Shown: positions 25,788-38,361, counted from the stretch's first letter. The stretch is 64,000 nucleotides of DNA from Liolophura sinensis (GCF_032854445.1 NC_088301.1:23718226-23782225); one strand, 5' to 3'. Translations and numbers: made by a program. The notes: a model not told the origin generated them from the letters alone.

Positions 25788-27032
25788 ACGTATTTCGGTC
25801 TGGACCGATGAGAAAGATTCCCTTTAGAGTTATTCCCCCTGAACGGCCACTCGAAAACCAACTCTGCTACATGGCCTGCATGTCAGCCTGCTTCTCCTGC
25901 ATGCCTGCGCGGACCTGTGCTGTCTACAGCTACAGCTAAGTATATGCCACTATACATTTGACAACAGCATCATTTTACGTACATCTATATGGTGCCATCG
26001 AATGGGAAGCTCTGTTTTGGCACTCGTGCACAAGCCCCTAACCTTAAACCTATTACATTATGCACTGCCCTGTGACATTGCTCCACGCGTACCAGTACCT
26101 GCTGTGTTCCTCGAATAGCTAGAATGTCTTCACACATTTATTCTACTTGGTTTGCTACATATGTACATACTGAACGTATGTTCGATGGGGAAAGCACCTC
26201 AGTCCATACGCCGGCGTCCATTGCTGCCACTGCATGCATGCATGCATGTCGATCTCCTTGCAACTACAATGCTGCATGCACGGATGTATAGATGGCACGC
26301 ACGGACCTCCGTGCAAGCTTGCACAAAATGTGTACTCGCTATTCAAGAAACTTGATATAACACCCACGCCAGTGCAGGGATGTGTAATCATTTTGTCCAG
26401 TGGCCAAAATTCCGGTTTAAGGTAGAATATATACGTATGTATATCTACATGTAGGCTAAATATAGATCCGCGAGTACACTGAAATGCCACCCCAAAAAAA
26501 TAAAATAAAATAAAGATGAAATGAAATAAATACGGGCGTACATCACATAATGTAAAAACGCTGCGCACATGCCTGAAGAAGCATTGGCTTTGGGCGGGCA
26601 AGTGTTGCATTCATTTGGAGTGCACTTTGATGAAGGGCTCTTGCGGGCAAATTTGGTTTATTGCACAGGAAAATGTCTGTGTTCGAATCGCTGTCAGCGA
26701 TCTTGCATCCGTTTGATTCGTATAATTTTCAGCTTTCCAGATAGTCTGAGTATTTCTGCAGAGCTTTCGTGAAGTTATTTTGTACAACTATAGGCCTTAC
26801 TGGTCGCTAGCGAAGTCCATGGCAAAAGGTGACCTTTTCCCCATTGCTTTAACAATGGGCGGCCATTTAGTTTTTGTTTTCGACACAAAAGGGTGCATGG
26901 TGACTTGTCCTCCAACTGCGGACCCGTCTTTTTTATTTCTTTATTATTATTATTACATTTTTTGTGTGAGTCCATGTATGGATGCCTCCATTCAGTGACT
27001 TATTTATATATACGTGGACATACAAGTTGGAA

Positions 27033-27169
27033 GCTACACGGGCTCTGCCCGGTTTCGTCCCACCATAGTGCTGGCTGCCGTGGTATAAGTGGAATATTCT
27101 TGAGCACGGCGTAAAACAGCAATTAACAAGTAAGTAAGCAAGTAAATAAATAAAATAAATCAATAAATA
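27033..27169 (+). repeat. SINE-type tail, unit 3
   Basis: Same fragment as unit 2. Confidence 0.7.
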
Positions 27170-27416
27170 TAGGAGCTTTATGGATGGGTTCTCGGTCCAC
27201 TCACTTCCGCTTAATTTAGCACAATTTAACATTTTAAGTAGTGCTCAAATTGCTCTTTGTGGATGTTTGTCACTTTACTGCGCTACACACTATATACAGC
27301 TGCATGCATACATGCATGGGGAGAGCAGGCGAAGAGCAGTGAGTGAGCGAGGTGTATGTGGTTGGGATGCCTTAACGCCACATCGGCAGAATTTCAGCCA
27401 TGCACGTCATGGCGAG

Positions 27417-27530
<114 letters not shown>

Positions 27531-27996
27531 GAGAGGTTGTCCTCTTACTTACATGAATGTAAGATTTTATATATAGGACATGTAAATTAAGAAGTAATCT
27601 GTTTATTTTAATAGAATCTGAGTTATGTAATAAAATGTATTTTGTTATAACGTAATGCTGTCATATTCAACATATAATAACCCCAAAGTTAGTGTAATAG
27701 AATCAATATGTTGCACTGAGAGAGAGAGAGAGTGAGTGAGTGTGTGTGTACACATGTGTGTTATATTAAATGTAACGGATTAATTTTTTCAAAGAATGTC
27801 GGAAGAACGTGCCAATTGCTTACACGAAGACATACAGGAATGTGCACGTGGGAACGTACGTTGAGATCCTGCATACATATGCACATGCACACGTTTATGC
27901 ACACATATGTACGTATAGACATGTACGTAAAAGTGAGTGCATGGGATTGCTTTACAAGTGCTTAGATGGAAAAGGTTCTTTCGGGAAGAATTGGTT

Positions 27997-28012
27997 GGCC
28001 CTGAAAAGGGCC
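27997..28012 (-). terminator. Histone 3' stem-loop of H2A, unit 3
   Basis: Perfect stem-loop, although the gene it serves is frameshifted. Confidence 0.95.
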
Positions 28013-28056
28013 GTTGGATGGATAGTGTCCTGACAGACAGTCGGTGTTCTGGGCGC

Positions 28057-28433
<377 letters not shown>

Positions 28434-28504
28434 GATGCTTGCTGTGCTAGTCGAGTGTACGGAGACAGATCTCAATAATAACTGGCTTGCGCGTTTAGTC
28501 AGCG

Positions 28505-28563
28505 CTTTTATACTGCCGAGGAGGATTCTGCTATTTTTAGGCAGGTTTTGGCGGGCGACCAAT
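28505..28563 (-). promoter_or_regulatory. H2A promoter, unit 3
   Basis: TATA, E2F-like and CCAAT boxes unchanged. Confidence 0.8.
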
Positions 28564-29135
28564 CCCTGAGCCGTGTTAGTCGATGACCGTGGCTCTCTGA
28601 AAGGTCCGCGCTTTTAGGCGCAAAACTGTTCAGGAACAAAGCCTTGTGGATACAGGCTGTCGGGGTTGGGGTTTGGGGGTATTTTTTGGGGGGGGGGGGC
28701 GGGAGGGGGGAGGAAGAAGAGACAGCTATGGACATGGCTGCTTTATCGAGCTGAATGGCCAGGGTTGTGTAATATATATGACAAATTTCATTTTTTCTTT
28801 ATATGTAAGTATGTATGCATGTATGTATGTATGAAGGTGCTGCTTAGATCAATCGCCCAAGTATATATACCCCTCTGTCTGTATATGTATGTACGTATGC
28901 ATGTACGTGCGTATGTATGAAGGTGCTGCTTAGATCAATCGCCCAAGTATATATACCCTTCTGCCTGTATATGTATGTACGTATGCATGTACGTGTGTAT
29001 GTATGAAGGTGCTGCTCAGCTCAGTCGCGCAAGTATATCTGTCCCTCTCAGTGTATATGTACAGGCCTATATGTCATCGGTGTCCATTGACTCTTTACAG
29101 GCCACATGCATGAAGTCTCGTAACAAACGACTGAA

Positions 29136-29213
<78 letters not shown>

Positions 29214-29643
29214 GCAGCATATGCGATGTGCAGGTGTATAAGCCCTACACTTGTACGGATTACCGTGTGTGTATACAGTCTTGCCATAGTTTTCTTGTCA
29301 AGGGAAATGCATGGGTAACCGGCCTGGTAGGCACATGATGAACCATGTAGTAAATATATATCTGCATACATGCAAATGCGTCGTTTTAGCTCGTGTCGGT
29401 CGAGTTTGTGAAGCCATCCATTTAGGACGACAGGCTAACCATACATAGTGCCGTTACACCTATAGTGTAGACATGTCGCATGCAGAATGAATAAAACTGT
29501 GATATTCACGTCAAATGTCTATGGTCATCCGCCGTGGAGGGAGGTGGGTGGGTGGTTGGTTGTTTGTTTGTTTATTTATTGATTGTGTGTTAATTTCGCT
29601 CTCTATACAATCTATGCGTTTAGGCGTCGGGGCTTGGGGAATT

Positions 29644-29715
29644 CGCGACTTTCCAGTTCAGCGCCTCCTAGCGGATGGTCGTACACGGACGACTGTCATG
29701 GCCGCGTATGGGGTC
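29644..29715 (+). repeat. Left terminal inverted repeat of the transposon
   Basis: Pairs with 35242-35314: the two arms agree over about 72 bp with a handful of substitutions and one single-base indel. Bases 4-5 from the end differ (ga here, cc in the other arm). The inner end is the shared tgtcatggccgcgtatgggg block, which may be the transposase contact site. Confidence 0.9.
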
Positions 29716-30190
29716 ATCGGGCCGTCTCTAAGTTTTTTCTGTTATCAGGCGCCAGTTTCATTCCGAAGCCGCAAGAAAATCAAGGTAAAGTGAATTAACA
29801 GGACAAACTGTTTATAATGATTCACTGAATGGTTGTGAGAAGGGTATAGGACTTAAAATAGTACTGTTTACACAAAATACAACCAGCTAGCTTAGCCTCA
29901 ACAACAACAACACAATTTACAATGTTCTAACCTTCGCAGTACTTTGGCGTTTGTAAGATGGAAAGTCTCTCCCGAGAACTGCTTTGTAGTGTAATACGCC
30001 TTACTTTAATCCCGTAGAGACTTGTTTATGTATGCACATGTTGTAAGCTTTTAAAACATAATAGGCCTATCAGCTGTAATTTAGTTTATGGATAGGTAGA
30101 CTTATTCATTTAAATGTGAATGAATACATGTATGATTATATTCATTTTTCAATGATATTCTAATTTTGTTTAAACAGTTCACCTAGAGCC
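29716..30190 (+). other. Leader of the PHD-YqaJ gene, with a probable 5' UTR intron
   Basis: A donor-like caag/gtaaag at 29784/29785 and an acceptor-like tttaaacag ending at 30177 would remove about 393 bp. The joined leader has an in-frame stop just before the ATG at 30191, so the intron would be non-coding. No other feature was seen. Confidence 0.4.
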
Positions 30191-32129
30191 ATGAATTGCA
30201 AGAGAAAGAAACAAACTGTGGCTGAAGATATCAGTGATGCAAAAACCAGAAAGGAGGACACTCGCCTTTATTGTTTATGTAAACAATTAGATGATCCTGA
30301 TAGAACAATGATCCAGTGTGATTTTTGTGACGAATGGTTCCATCCTGCCTGTGTTGATCTGGAAGAGGGTGAAGTTAATGCTGTTGGAAGATGGTACTGC
30401 CCACCATGTACAGATGTTATGGCACAAAATCCATCACTGTCGCGTAAAGGTATAGAAAACGGGGTCATTTTACTTCTACTTACTTTTGGGCACATTAATA
30501 TTATATTGACTGTTTATTGTAATGACTTAATTGATCTGACAGTGTTAATATGTTAGGCTATTTTCAGTCAGCTGTTACAATCATATTTGTAAAGTAACAC
30601 GTCAGGACAGAAAAAGTTAACCCAGTCATGTGGTAATTTGTCAAAACTGCATTTCAGGTTTTCTTGGGTTTCAAGGGAGAGTAGCACCGAAAGAGGGATG
30701 GGGAGAAGAATTTTTGTTGGAGGACATCGATGAGTCTGTCATTCAAGTAGAAACCAAAAGACATTGTGTTGAAGGCTGGAACCTGTTTCGAGAAGGTCGT
30801 GTTACTGGACTGAGCAGCAATAAAAACGGAAATTATGTATATTTCCGTAGTCAGTGTCAGGCATCCATGAGACAGCTGTCCTATAATGTGTTTATCTGTT
30901 TCAAGGGCAGTCGAAGGCTTAAGTGGTCAACCTGTTCGTGCCCTGCTGGAATCGATGGCCAGTGTAAGCATCTTGTGGCAACTTTGTATTGTTTGATAGA
31001 TCTGTACAGACTAGGGATAAACAAAATCCCAGATGCTAAGACATGCACACAAAAACTTCAAATGTGGCATGTCCGAAAACCTGTGACAGATGAACCACTG
31101 CTTTTTTCTGACATAAACTTTGTTAAGCATGACCCAGAGAGACCAGTAAAAGGGGACCTTGGTTGTAGTGTGAAGCAACATAATCCTGTACCTGAGTTTG
31201 CAAGCACTGTGACACAGGTAAAAATTCAGAAACTTGTTAACTTATATGATTCCAATTGTATTAAGTTACCAGTCATAGACACCATCAGGACCAATCAATG
31301 TATTCCAGTGTTGCCTAAACAGCAAATGGATGGAAGCCTTCATTCTGAACTTTTTGAATTAATGAATGGAACAGAATATAACTTTAGTGTGGATGATTAC
31401 ACAACTAAATTGACTGCATCAGAGAAACAACACTACAGTTCCATTGTGGAAGTAAATATTGAAACATCTAGATGTATTGAAAAGAAAACTCGATTACAGA
31501 GTAAGAGTAAGTTTTGGTTTGACCAGCGCCAACATAGAATAACGGCATCCAACTTTGGGACTTTCTGTAGACTAAAATCATGTACTAATCCAATAACAAC
31601 TTTCAATAGAAAGCAGAAGTTTTTCACGTGCAGAAGTGTCCGCCATGGTGTAGATTATGAGTCAGCTGCATTTGCCAAGTATAGTGAAGTCCAACCCTGT
31701 GAAAGTTGCTCAGCAGGTTTAATAATAAATCCCAAAATACCATATTTAGGTGTTAGTCCTGATAAAATTGTGCTTACCAACAGTGAATTGAAACTTGTAG
31801 AAGTTAAGTGCCCTTACAGTGTGTTTCAAAAGAAGGTCAAAATTTGTCAACAAATTAAGGAAAATAATTTCTACTTAAAATATGTTGACGGAGAGGTGAA
31901 ACTGTCTGAGACTCATGATTATTTTTATCAAATTCAAGGTCAGCTTAATATTACTGGTGTAAATATTTGTGATATGGTGGTGTTTGTGCCTCCAGATGAT
32001 ATTGTTATTGTTTCCATTAAAAAAGACAAACACTTTTTTGAAAACAAAATGCTCCCAAAGCTATCTGATATTTATTTCCATCATTTGTTGCCTAGCTTTG
32101 TTGATCGCCTCCAATACATTCATTTGTAG
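30191..32129 (+). CDS. PHD finger + SWIM + YqaJ nuclease protein of the transposon
   Basis: Two exons, 30191-30449 and 30658-32129, joined at aaag/gtatag and tttcag/gtt. The phase matches exactly (one base plus two make a Gly codon), giving 576 residues. Domains: PHD finger at about 27-74 with the full C4HC3 set (C28, C30, C43, C46, H51, C54, C70, C73); SWIM zinc finger CSCPAGIDGQCKH at about 179-191; YqaJ/lambda-exonuclease-type fold at about 374-537. The fold holds RHGVDYE (E421), GVSPD (D455), VEVKCP (E468, K470) and YQIQGQL, the PD-(D/E)XK catalytic set. Known: PHD fingers often bind the H3 tail, SWIM domains bind DNA or protein, and YqaJ nucleases resect DNA ends. A role in transposition or repair of excision sites is inferred. 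Convergent with the transposase. A possible poly(A) signal (aaataaaa) lies near 32418. Confidence 0.88.
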
Positions 32130-32559
32130 AAATATTAAGCATTTTCAATTGTCATGTCAGAATTACATATTGTGGAGCAATGTTTTTCAAGAATGTCCAG
32201 TCATCATTTACTCTATTTACATGCACATGTGTATGACTGGAGAAATATGCCTACATACCATAGATTCGTTAATCACATTTCCATTTGTTATTTTCCCATG
32301 ATACTAATAATGAAGCATTTTCAATCAAATTGTAAGAGAGTTTGAAGGAACTTCATCTATTATATAGAGCAAGTGATGATACATGTATATGTCTCCTTTG
32401 AGTATGATGAGTTTCCTTAAATAAAAGTAAAGCCAAGTGAAACAAAATTTGTTCGCAGTGTCACATGATATGTAACAATTCCATCCCATGCCAATCCTGA
32501 ATTGTTGTAATTCACTTCTTGAAGCCAGCCAATGTATTATGAAATAATTTTTTTTTACT

Positions 32560-32725
32560 TATTATCAACTTACATTTAGTTGATTGATAATGCTGTACTT
32601 AAGAATTTTTTACTCATATGAGGGCTCGTGAAGTGTATGGTTGAAGAAAACCATAGTTTATTGGAGTAAACCATCGACCTTCGCCAAGTACCTGATAACC
32701 TACTGACTCGAAGCTGCAGTTAAAG
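32560..32725 (-). repeat. Degenerate SINE-like fragment inside the transposon
   Basis: Read on the minus strand, caggtacttggcgaaggtcg (near 32680-32700) followed by an attcttaagtacagcatt block resembles the middle and tail of the SINE family at 62237-62490, but with many differences. It lies between the two convergent genes and may be old cargo of the element or chance likeness. Confidence 0.35.
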
Positions 32726-32809
32726 CCCTTTGATGTTCGAGCAAACGAGAAGCAATTCTAATCTTTAAAACCAGTTTACTTTAGACAAAGTGCTAACTGA
32801 TCTAAGTTA

Positions 32810-34276
32810 CTAACCTTTAAATAATGTACCTGTAAAGTTTGACAAAGATATAGGAACAATGTTCCGAATGATCTCAAATTCCTTAACTTTTCTCACTGCT
32901 CGTTCTACATGAAGTTGCACAGCTGCAACTCCCCTTGAGAATTTTAACTGTTCATCTGTGAACTGCTGTTGTCCATGCAGAAATGGTGGAATAATAAGAG
33001 AAGCCCCCCTTCTTTCAACATCTTCGCGAATGTCAAATCCCCGATCAACCATGAGGCTATCACCATCTTCCAGTAAGTCTAGGAGCCCACAGTGACGAAT
33101 AATCTTTTTGTCAGAACATCTCCCAGCATATAATGGCGAAATAAAAGTAAGTTGACCTACCGGAGAAATTGCAATGAGTCCCTTCGCAGTGTTGTGGTGT
33201 TTGTAAGATGAGAAAGTCTCTCTTTGACAGTCAGATGCAGATGGTTGTTCAATGAATAGTTCTGTACAGTCCACAATAGCACGTGTTGTTGAATAATGTT
33301 CTCTAAAGCATGCTGGCATGGTCTTTCGCACTTGTTCAGCTTTTGGCCAGATTGGTAATGATCGAAATCTATCTGCTAAAAAAATAATCCATGTGTTGAC
33401 AATTTTAGATACATGACCCTCAGATATGCTATACAGATCACCAATTAACCTTTCTTGTAGTCCTTTACGAAGACGCACTAGTGTTATGAAGAGCTCTTCC
33501 ATTGGTGAGAGTGATCTAGATGGTCCACGTTTCTTTAATAAGTCATACGGTGTACCAGATGATGTGTTCTCTGTGCCCACATAATATAAAAAATTACATT
33601 CTGGCTGAAGAAACTGAAAAAAACATGATAAAGATATATAAGACTGAAATCCTGTATAGTACTTTATGTCACTGTCAGAATTGCAAAATCTGAGCAAAGT
33701 AAACTTTTCTTCATAGCGCAGTGTCATCAGATTTAAATTGGTCTGTAAAACAGAGGCTTTATCAGGTGAGACGCTAGGTTCATAATCTTCTAAACTGTCA
33801 TCCCCACTACTGCTGCTCTCCAAATATCTTCTCAAAGTTGTAGGATATATAGTATACATAGCCCCATCAGTGTATTGGCGGGAATAAGAATGCTCCTCCA
33901 CAGAAAACTGTTGAAGACCTGTAGCTGCTTTGTTCTCCTTGTTCTCGGATGCTACTGAGGAAATCTGTTTCTTAATCTTTCTCCTAGAATGCTGAGTGGA
34001 GGTGCCTTTACACCAATGAAAAACTGTTGGAATGGCATCCTTCACAAGACGACGTCTTATGCCTTGGTGTTTTGGATAACAATCCTCTGTAAAATGTAAA
34101 GAGCACACACGAGTGTGTCTGTTTATGGCAAAATCTTTACCAATGTCTCTCCTTATGTTCACAATCCATTTTTTTACCAAATCTTTGTCCGAAGGGAAAC
34201 TGTGAAATGACAAATGTTTACAGCTCTCAAGTCTAGTGTCACTTGAACACAAAGGCACACAGCAATGATGAGGCAT
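32810..34276 (-). CDS. THAP-domain DDE transposase of the transposon
   Basis: One open frame of 488 residues. An N-terminal THAP zinc finger spans residues 1-88: CVPLC (C6, C10), the W37 region, VCSLHF (C58, H61) and the closing AIPTVF. A helical segment at about 185-300 (YYTGFQSY, LFITLVRLRKGL) corresponds to the helix-turn-helix region seen ahead of DDE_Tnp_4 catalytic cores. The catalytic triad is D336 in IVDCTE, D411 in MVDRGF and E458 in HVERAVRKVK, all present. It cuts and joins the transposon ends in the nucleus, with THAP presumably recognising them. The frame ends FTGTLFKG at a sequence reading aaag/gttagtaac, a good splice donor. Relatives continue with a short cysteine-containing C-terminal helix, so a small last exon is likely but was not found. 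Confidence 0.9.
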   Translation of the reverse strand: MPHHCCVPLCSSDTRLESCKHLSFHSFPSDKDLVKKWIVNIRRDIGKDFAINRHTRVCSLHFTEDCYPKHQGIRRRLVKDAIPTVFHWCKGTSTQHSRRKIKKQISSVASENKENKAATGLQQFSVEEHSYSRQYTDGAMYTIYPTTLRRYLESSSSGDDSLEDYEPSVSPDKASVLQTNLNLMTLRYEEKFTLLRFCNSDSDIKYYTGFQSYISLSCFFQFLQPECNFLYYVGTENTSSGTPYDLLKKRGPSRSLSPMEELFITLVRLRKGLQERLIGDLYSISEGHVSKIVNTWIIFLADRFRSLPIWPKAEQVRKTMPACFREHYSTTRAIVDCTELFIEQPSASDCQRETFSSYKHHNTAKGLIAISPVGQLTFISPLYAGRCSDKKIIRHCGLLDLLEDGDSLMVDRGFDIREDVERRGASLIIPPFLHGQQQFTDEQLKFSRGVAAVQLHVERAVRKVKEFEIIRNIVPISLSNFTGTLFKG

Positions 34277-35241
34277 TTTAGATTCTTTCTGGAAGCAAAC
34301 AGAAGAATAAGTTGTCAGTATAAGTGTAGATCTAGCATCCCTTCGTCTCTTTTATACCATTCTTTATGTACAAGAACATGAATAAGGTTTATTAAGTCCA
34401 AAATATTTCAAAAACATTGAATACCAATAGTAAACTATACATTTTAACAGGCCTATATTTAGCTGTGAACCTAAATGAACACCTAGATTGCACATGCATT
34501 CAAAACATGCTAAATGGATATATTTTTCTTAGAGCAATTTATGAACTAGTCAGAAATTACTACCTGTAATTCTGAAATCAAGCAACACATTCATGAGATT
34601 TACGGAAGCAAACAGCTCCAGATATGTTGGATTGATCATGAGCGACATGTGCCACAGTTCACGCAGACATTAGAATTGTTGTCAATCCTCTGCCCTCTGT
34701 AAATGCCTATGAGCTAAAGTTTTCACGGCAATCATGTCTGTTCGTGAAATAATCCCATTTTCCTAGTGTATAGGATTTATTACCTTATCAAGATGGTGGT
34801 AGACCCTGAAAGTGTTACTGCCATAGTCCATGTTTTGTCAAGGTCAATATAAGATTAAGTTAGATAATGTGTAAGAGCGTGAGGTTCGCCAGGGAAGACG
34901 AAATTACTGTAGACAGCGGTAAAAGTCGCTTACTGACAATCCGACACATTTGGGGATGTACTTTCTGTTAGTTTCACAGCTGTGTTGCTCGATCTCAGAG
35001 TGTTACATTCTGCATCTAAGAAACATTTACTGAACATGAAAGTGTTGTTGTTGTTTCAACGAGTCCGCTGCATCTACGTTGTCGAAGTATTGCATTTTTA
35101 ACACTAAATATGAGTTTCATGCAAAACACACGTGAGTATATAGATACATGGTTATTTCTAATCCCTCACCTCAATCACGCAGATGTCATGAAAAGAAAAA
35201 GACGACAGCTTTTGTTGAAAAAACAGGCGAAACTGCTACAT
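34277..35241. other. Transposase upstream region inside the transposon
   Basis: About 965 bp between the transposase start and the right terminal repeat; presumably promoter and leader. No TATA box at a convincing distance was picked out and no gene is seen. Confidence 0.5.
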
Positions 35242-35314
35242 GACCCCATACGCGGCCATGACATTCCTCCGTGTGCGATTCATCCGCTAGGAGGCGCTGA
35301 ACTGGAAAGGGGCG
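35242..35314 (-). repeat. Right terminal inverted repeat of the transposon
   Basis: Reverse complement of the left arm (29644-29715). It is followed directly by AATT and unit 4 sequence. Confidence 0.9.
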
Positions 35315-35487
35315 AATTGATGCTTACATACACGGGTGCACATCTGACAGGGTCGGCTCGAGCGGAACTAAATGGCTTACTGACAAGAGAATTATTGCGG
35401 TATCACACGGTACAGTATAAGGTACACCTGGAACGATCATAAACCAGTGCTCAGAAAGAGAAAGTACTCTTCCGGGAAGGGTTGGTT

Positions 35488-35503
35488 GGCCCTGAAAAGG
35501 GCC
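35488..35503 (-). terminator. Histone 3' stem-loop of H2B, unit 4
   Basis: Perfect stem-loop; the transposon edge lies 174 bp further downstream, so processing should be unaffected. Confidence 0.95.
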
Positions 35504-35530
35504 GTTGGGAGTTTTCAAGCGACGAGGAGT

Positions 35531-35905
35531 TTACTTGCTGCTGGTGTACTTGGTGACAGCTTTGGTACCTTCGCTGACGGCGTGCTTGGCCAGCTCACCG
35601 GGCAGGAGAAGACGGACAGCGGTCTGGATTTCCCGACTCGTGATGGTGGAGCGTTTGTTGTAGTGAGCCAGGCGAGAGGCCTCGGCGGCAATACGCTCGA
35701 AGATGTCGTTGACAAAGCTGTTCATGATAGACATGGCCTTGGACGAGATGCCGGTGTCAGGGTGGACCTGCTTCATGACTTTGTAGATGTAGATGCCGTA
35801 GCTTTCCTTCCTCCTCCTACGCTTCTTCTTGTCCCCGGACTTGGGGGCAGACTTCTTGATAGCCTTCTTTGCTCCTTTGGAGCCGGTTGGTGTTTTGGGT
35901 GCCAT
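35531..35905 (-). CDS. H2B: Histone H2B, unit 4
   Basis: Same 124-residue H2B. Its downstream neighbour is the transposon rather than the usual spacer. Confidence 0.98.
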   Translation of the reverse strand: MAPKTPTGSKGAKKAIKKSAPKSGDKKKRRRRKESYGIYIYKVMKQVHPDTGISSKAMSIMNSFVNDIFERIAAEASRLAHYNKRSTITSREIQTAVRLLLPGELAKHAVSEGTKAVTKYTSSK

Positions 35906-35970
35906 GGCGGTACGGCTGCTGCTCAGTCAGAGATAGCGCTGTAGAGTGACGTGCCGCCGAGGCGATCGGC

Positions 35971-36062
35971 CTTTTATAAGACAAGCCCGGCTTGTAAAGT
36001 TGGAGGGAAAAGCGGAGCGCGGACCTGACAGAGAGCACTAAAAGTGATGTATCATTGGCGGG
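35971..36062 (-). promoter_or_regulatory. H2B promoter, unit 4
   Basis: TATA and CCAAT/E2F-like block as in unit 1. Confidence 0.8.
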
Positions 36063-37513
36063 CGTGTTTTCGTATATCCTCTCGGCTACGAGACAGGAGA
36101 TTGAGTACTGACCAGGATTACCACGTCCGTGGGCATTCTGCACGCGTGTGTTTCTAGTATGTCGACAAGAGAAGATTTCATGTTCCACTTTCTGCCCGTT
36201 TCCCCACATACCAACAAGATATACGACGCAAATCCAGTGATTGTATGGGTTAGCTACATGGTCAGGTTATATGCCTTGACCCACACGTGGACATGTAGGC
36301 CTATAATGCGTATATAGGTGTGCATGTGTGCTTGCATATACACAGCAAGAGAAGCAAGAGAACAAAACTGTTAAACAATAAATAAAAGCGCTACTGTTGT
36401 TTTCTCTCTGTGTAAATTTCTGTATAGGCAACTCATTGTAATTCTTTAATGCAGATCTATGTATTTCTAATGTAAAGATAACGTTAATCTCTGTAAATAG
36501 CTTACTATTTATCCCCTTTCTGTTAAATGACCATGGCAGCATTTCAACCTATACAATAAGCTATAACATGCTACCACAAAGAGGTTAATCCCACTAATTG
36601 ACTCATGTACATATGTAAATAGTATACCAACGCACTGCTGTTATGTAACCAAAATATTCACGTGTTAAAAAAAAAAAAAAATAAATAAAACACTGATTTG
36701 ATGGGCCACGATATCCGCCAGGAAAGTGGCCCTAAAACCAGTAAATAAATAAAAAAATAAAAAATAAATGCATATACACAACTTACATGGGCATGATGTG
36801 GTTGAGGATGGGTTCGTAAGTTTATTTTGAATTCACCTGTTTCCACCCATGTGGTTATTGCTTCGGAGCTGAGTGCACGGCTTTGCCATTATGCAATTAT
36901 AATTTCTCATGCATATATTGTGGGATTCCAGTCGGCTTAGGCCCCCATGGAGTCGTGTGATAGAATGTTACGAGTGCAGGCAATGTTTCATGTCCGGGAG
37001 GTGGGGGTTGGGGGTTGGGGATGGGGATGGGGGTGGCGGGTCGAGGGGACGTGGATTGAGGACGACAGGCAGAGTACTCTATTAAAAGAGAAGCGTTAAC
37101 ATGTGCAGGGATCCTTTGTTAAAGTGTTTCGACTGGAAGTTCATGCCGGGCGGGTAGGCCTAGGTTCATATATCATATATGTACATGTATATATTATCTT
37201 TGTATGTATTTTTTGACTTCATAAATGGGCTTGCATGGTGAAGCGAACCGGCGGTGTCCAACTATATATAATAGGCGATACTACAGGTTTTCTTCACACG
37301 CCTGGGAGAAAATATGCACGTGCGTGTATTCAAGTATAAATATAAAAACTGCATTGCCAGAGTACACGTTACACACTGAACGAGGAAATCGACATGCGTT
37401 TACTCACGTTTGAAACACGCAGACATGAACTGACCAAGCTGATTGTGAATGCATATATTGAAAATTTAACACTAGTGCTCAGACTGAAAGATCTCTTTCG
37501 GGAAGATTTGGTT

Positions 37514-37529
37514 GGCCCTGAAAAGGGCC
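37514..37529 (-). terminator. Histone 3' stem-loop of H4, unit 4
   Basis: Perfect stem-loop. Confidence 0.95.
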
Positions 37530-37575
37530 GTTGGGTTGTTGTTGTTGTTGCTGGTGGTCCGAGAGGAGCTGGAGT

Positions 37576-38079
<504 letters not shown>

Positions 38080-38361
38080 TTAAGGAATACCTCGATCCAA
38101 AGCAGTCTGTCCCGTCCGCCCCAATCCCCCCGTCACCCCCTCCCACTTCTCATTCCACAGTAATTAACCTTCAACACCCACAAGCTTAGATTACAGAGAA
38201 GATGTAGGCCTATATATGCTAAGTTTCATGGAAATCGATTCCACACTTCAGGTAGAGGTGCATGGACAAAATCTGAATACACGGAAAAGCACTAAATGTT
38301 GGGCAAAGTCCTGAATGGGGGCAACTGTGAAAAGAGGCGGGCAAACAAGCGTATACATACA

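Larger units (their letters stand above)
29644..35314. mobile_element. ISL2EU-like DNA transposon (PIF/Harbinger-related), whole-looking
   Basis: Exact boundaries follow from the uninterrupted site in other units: ggggaatt/gatgctt is split into ggggaatt, then 5671 bp, then aattgatgctt. Both ends carry about 72-bp inverted repeats starting CGC and sharing CTTTCCAGTTCAGCGCCTCC. Two convergent genes lie inside: PHD-SWIM-YqaJ on plus and THAP-DDE transposase on minus. In known ISL2EU elements a DDE transposase is paired with a YqaJ-type nuclease, which is the basis for the family call. Both reading frames are long and free of obvious lesions, so the element looks young. It is present in only one of five units, hence younger than their last common homogenisation at this site. 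Confidence 0.88.
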
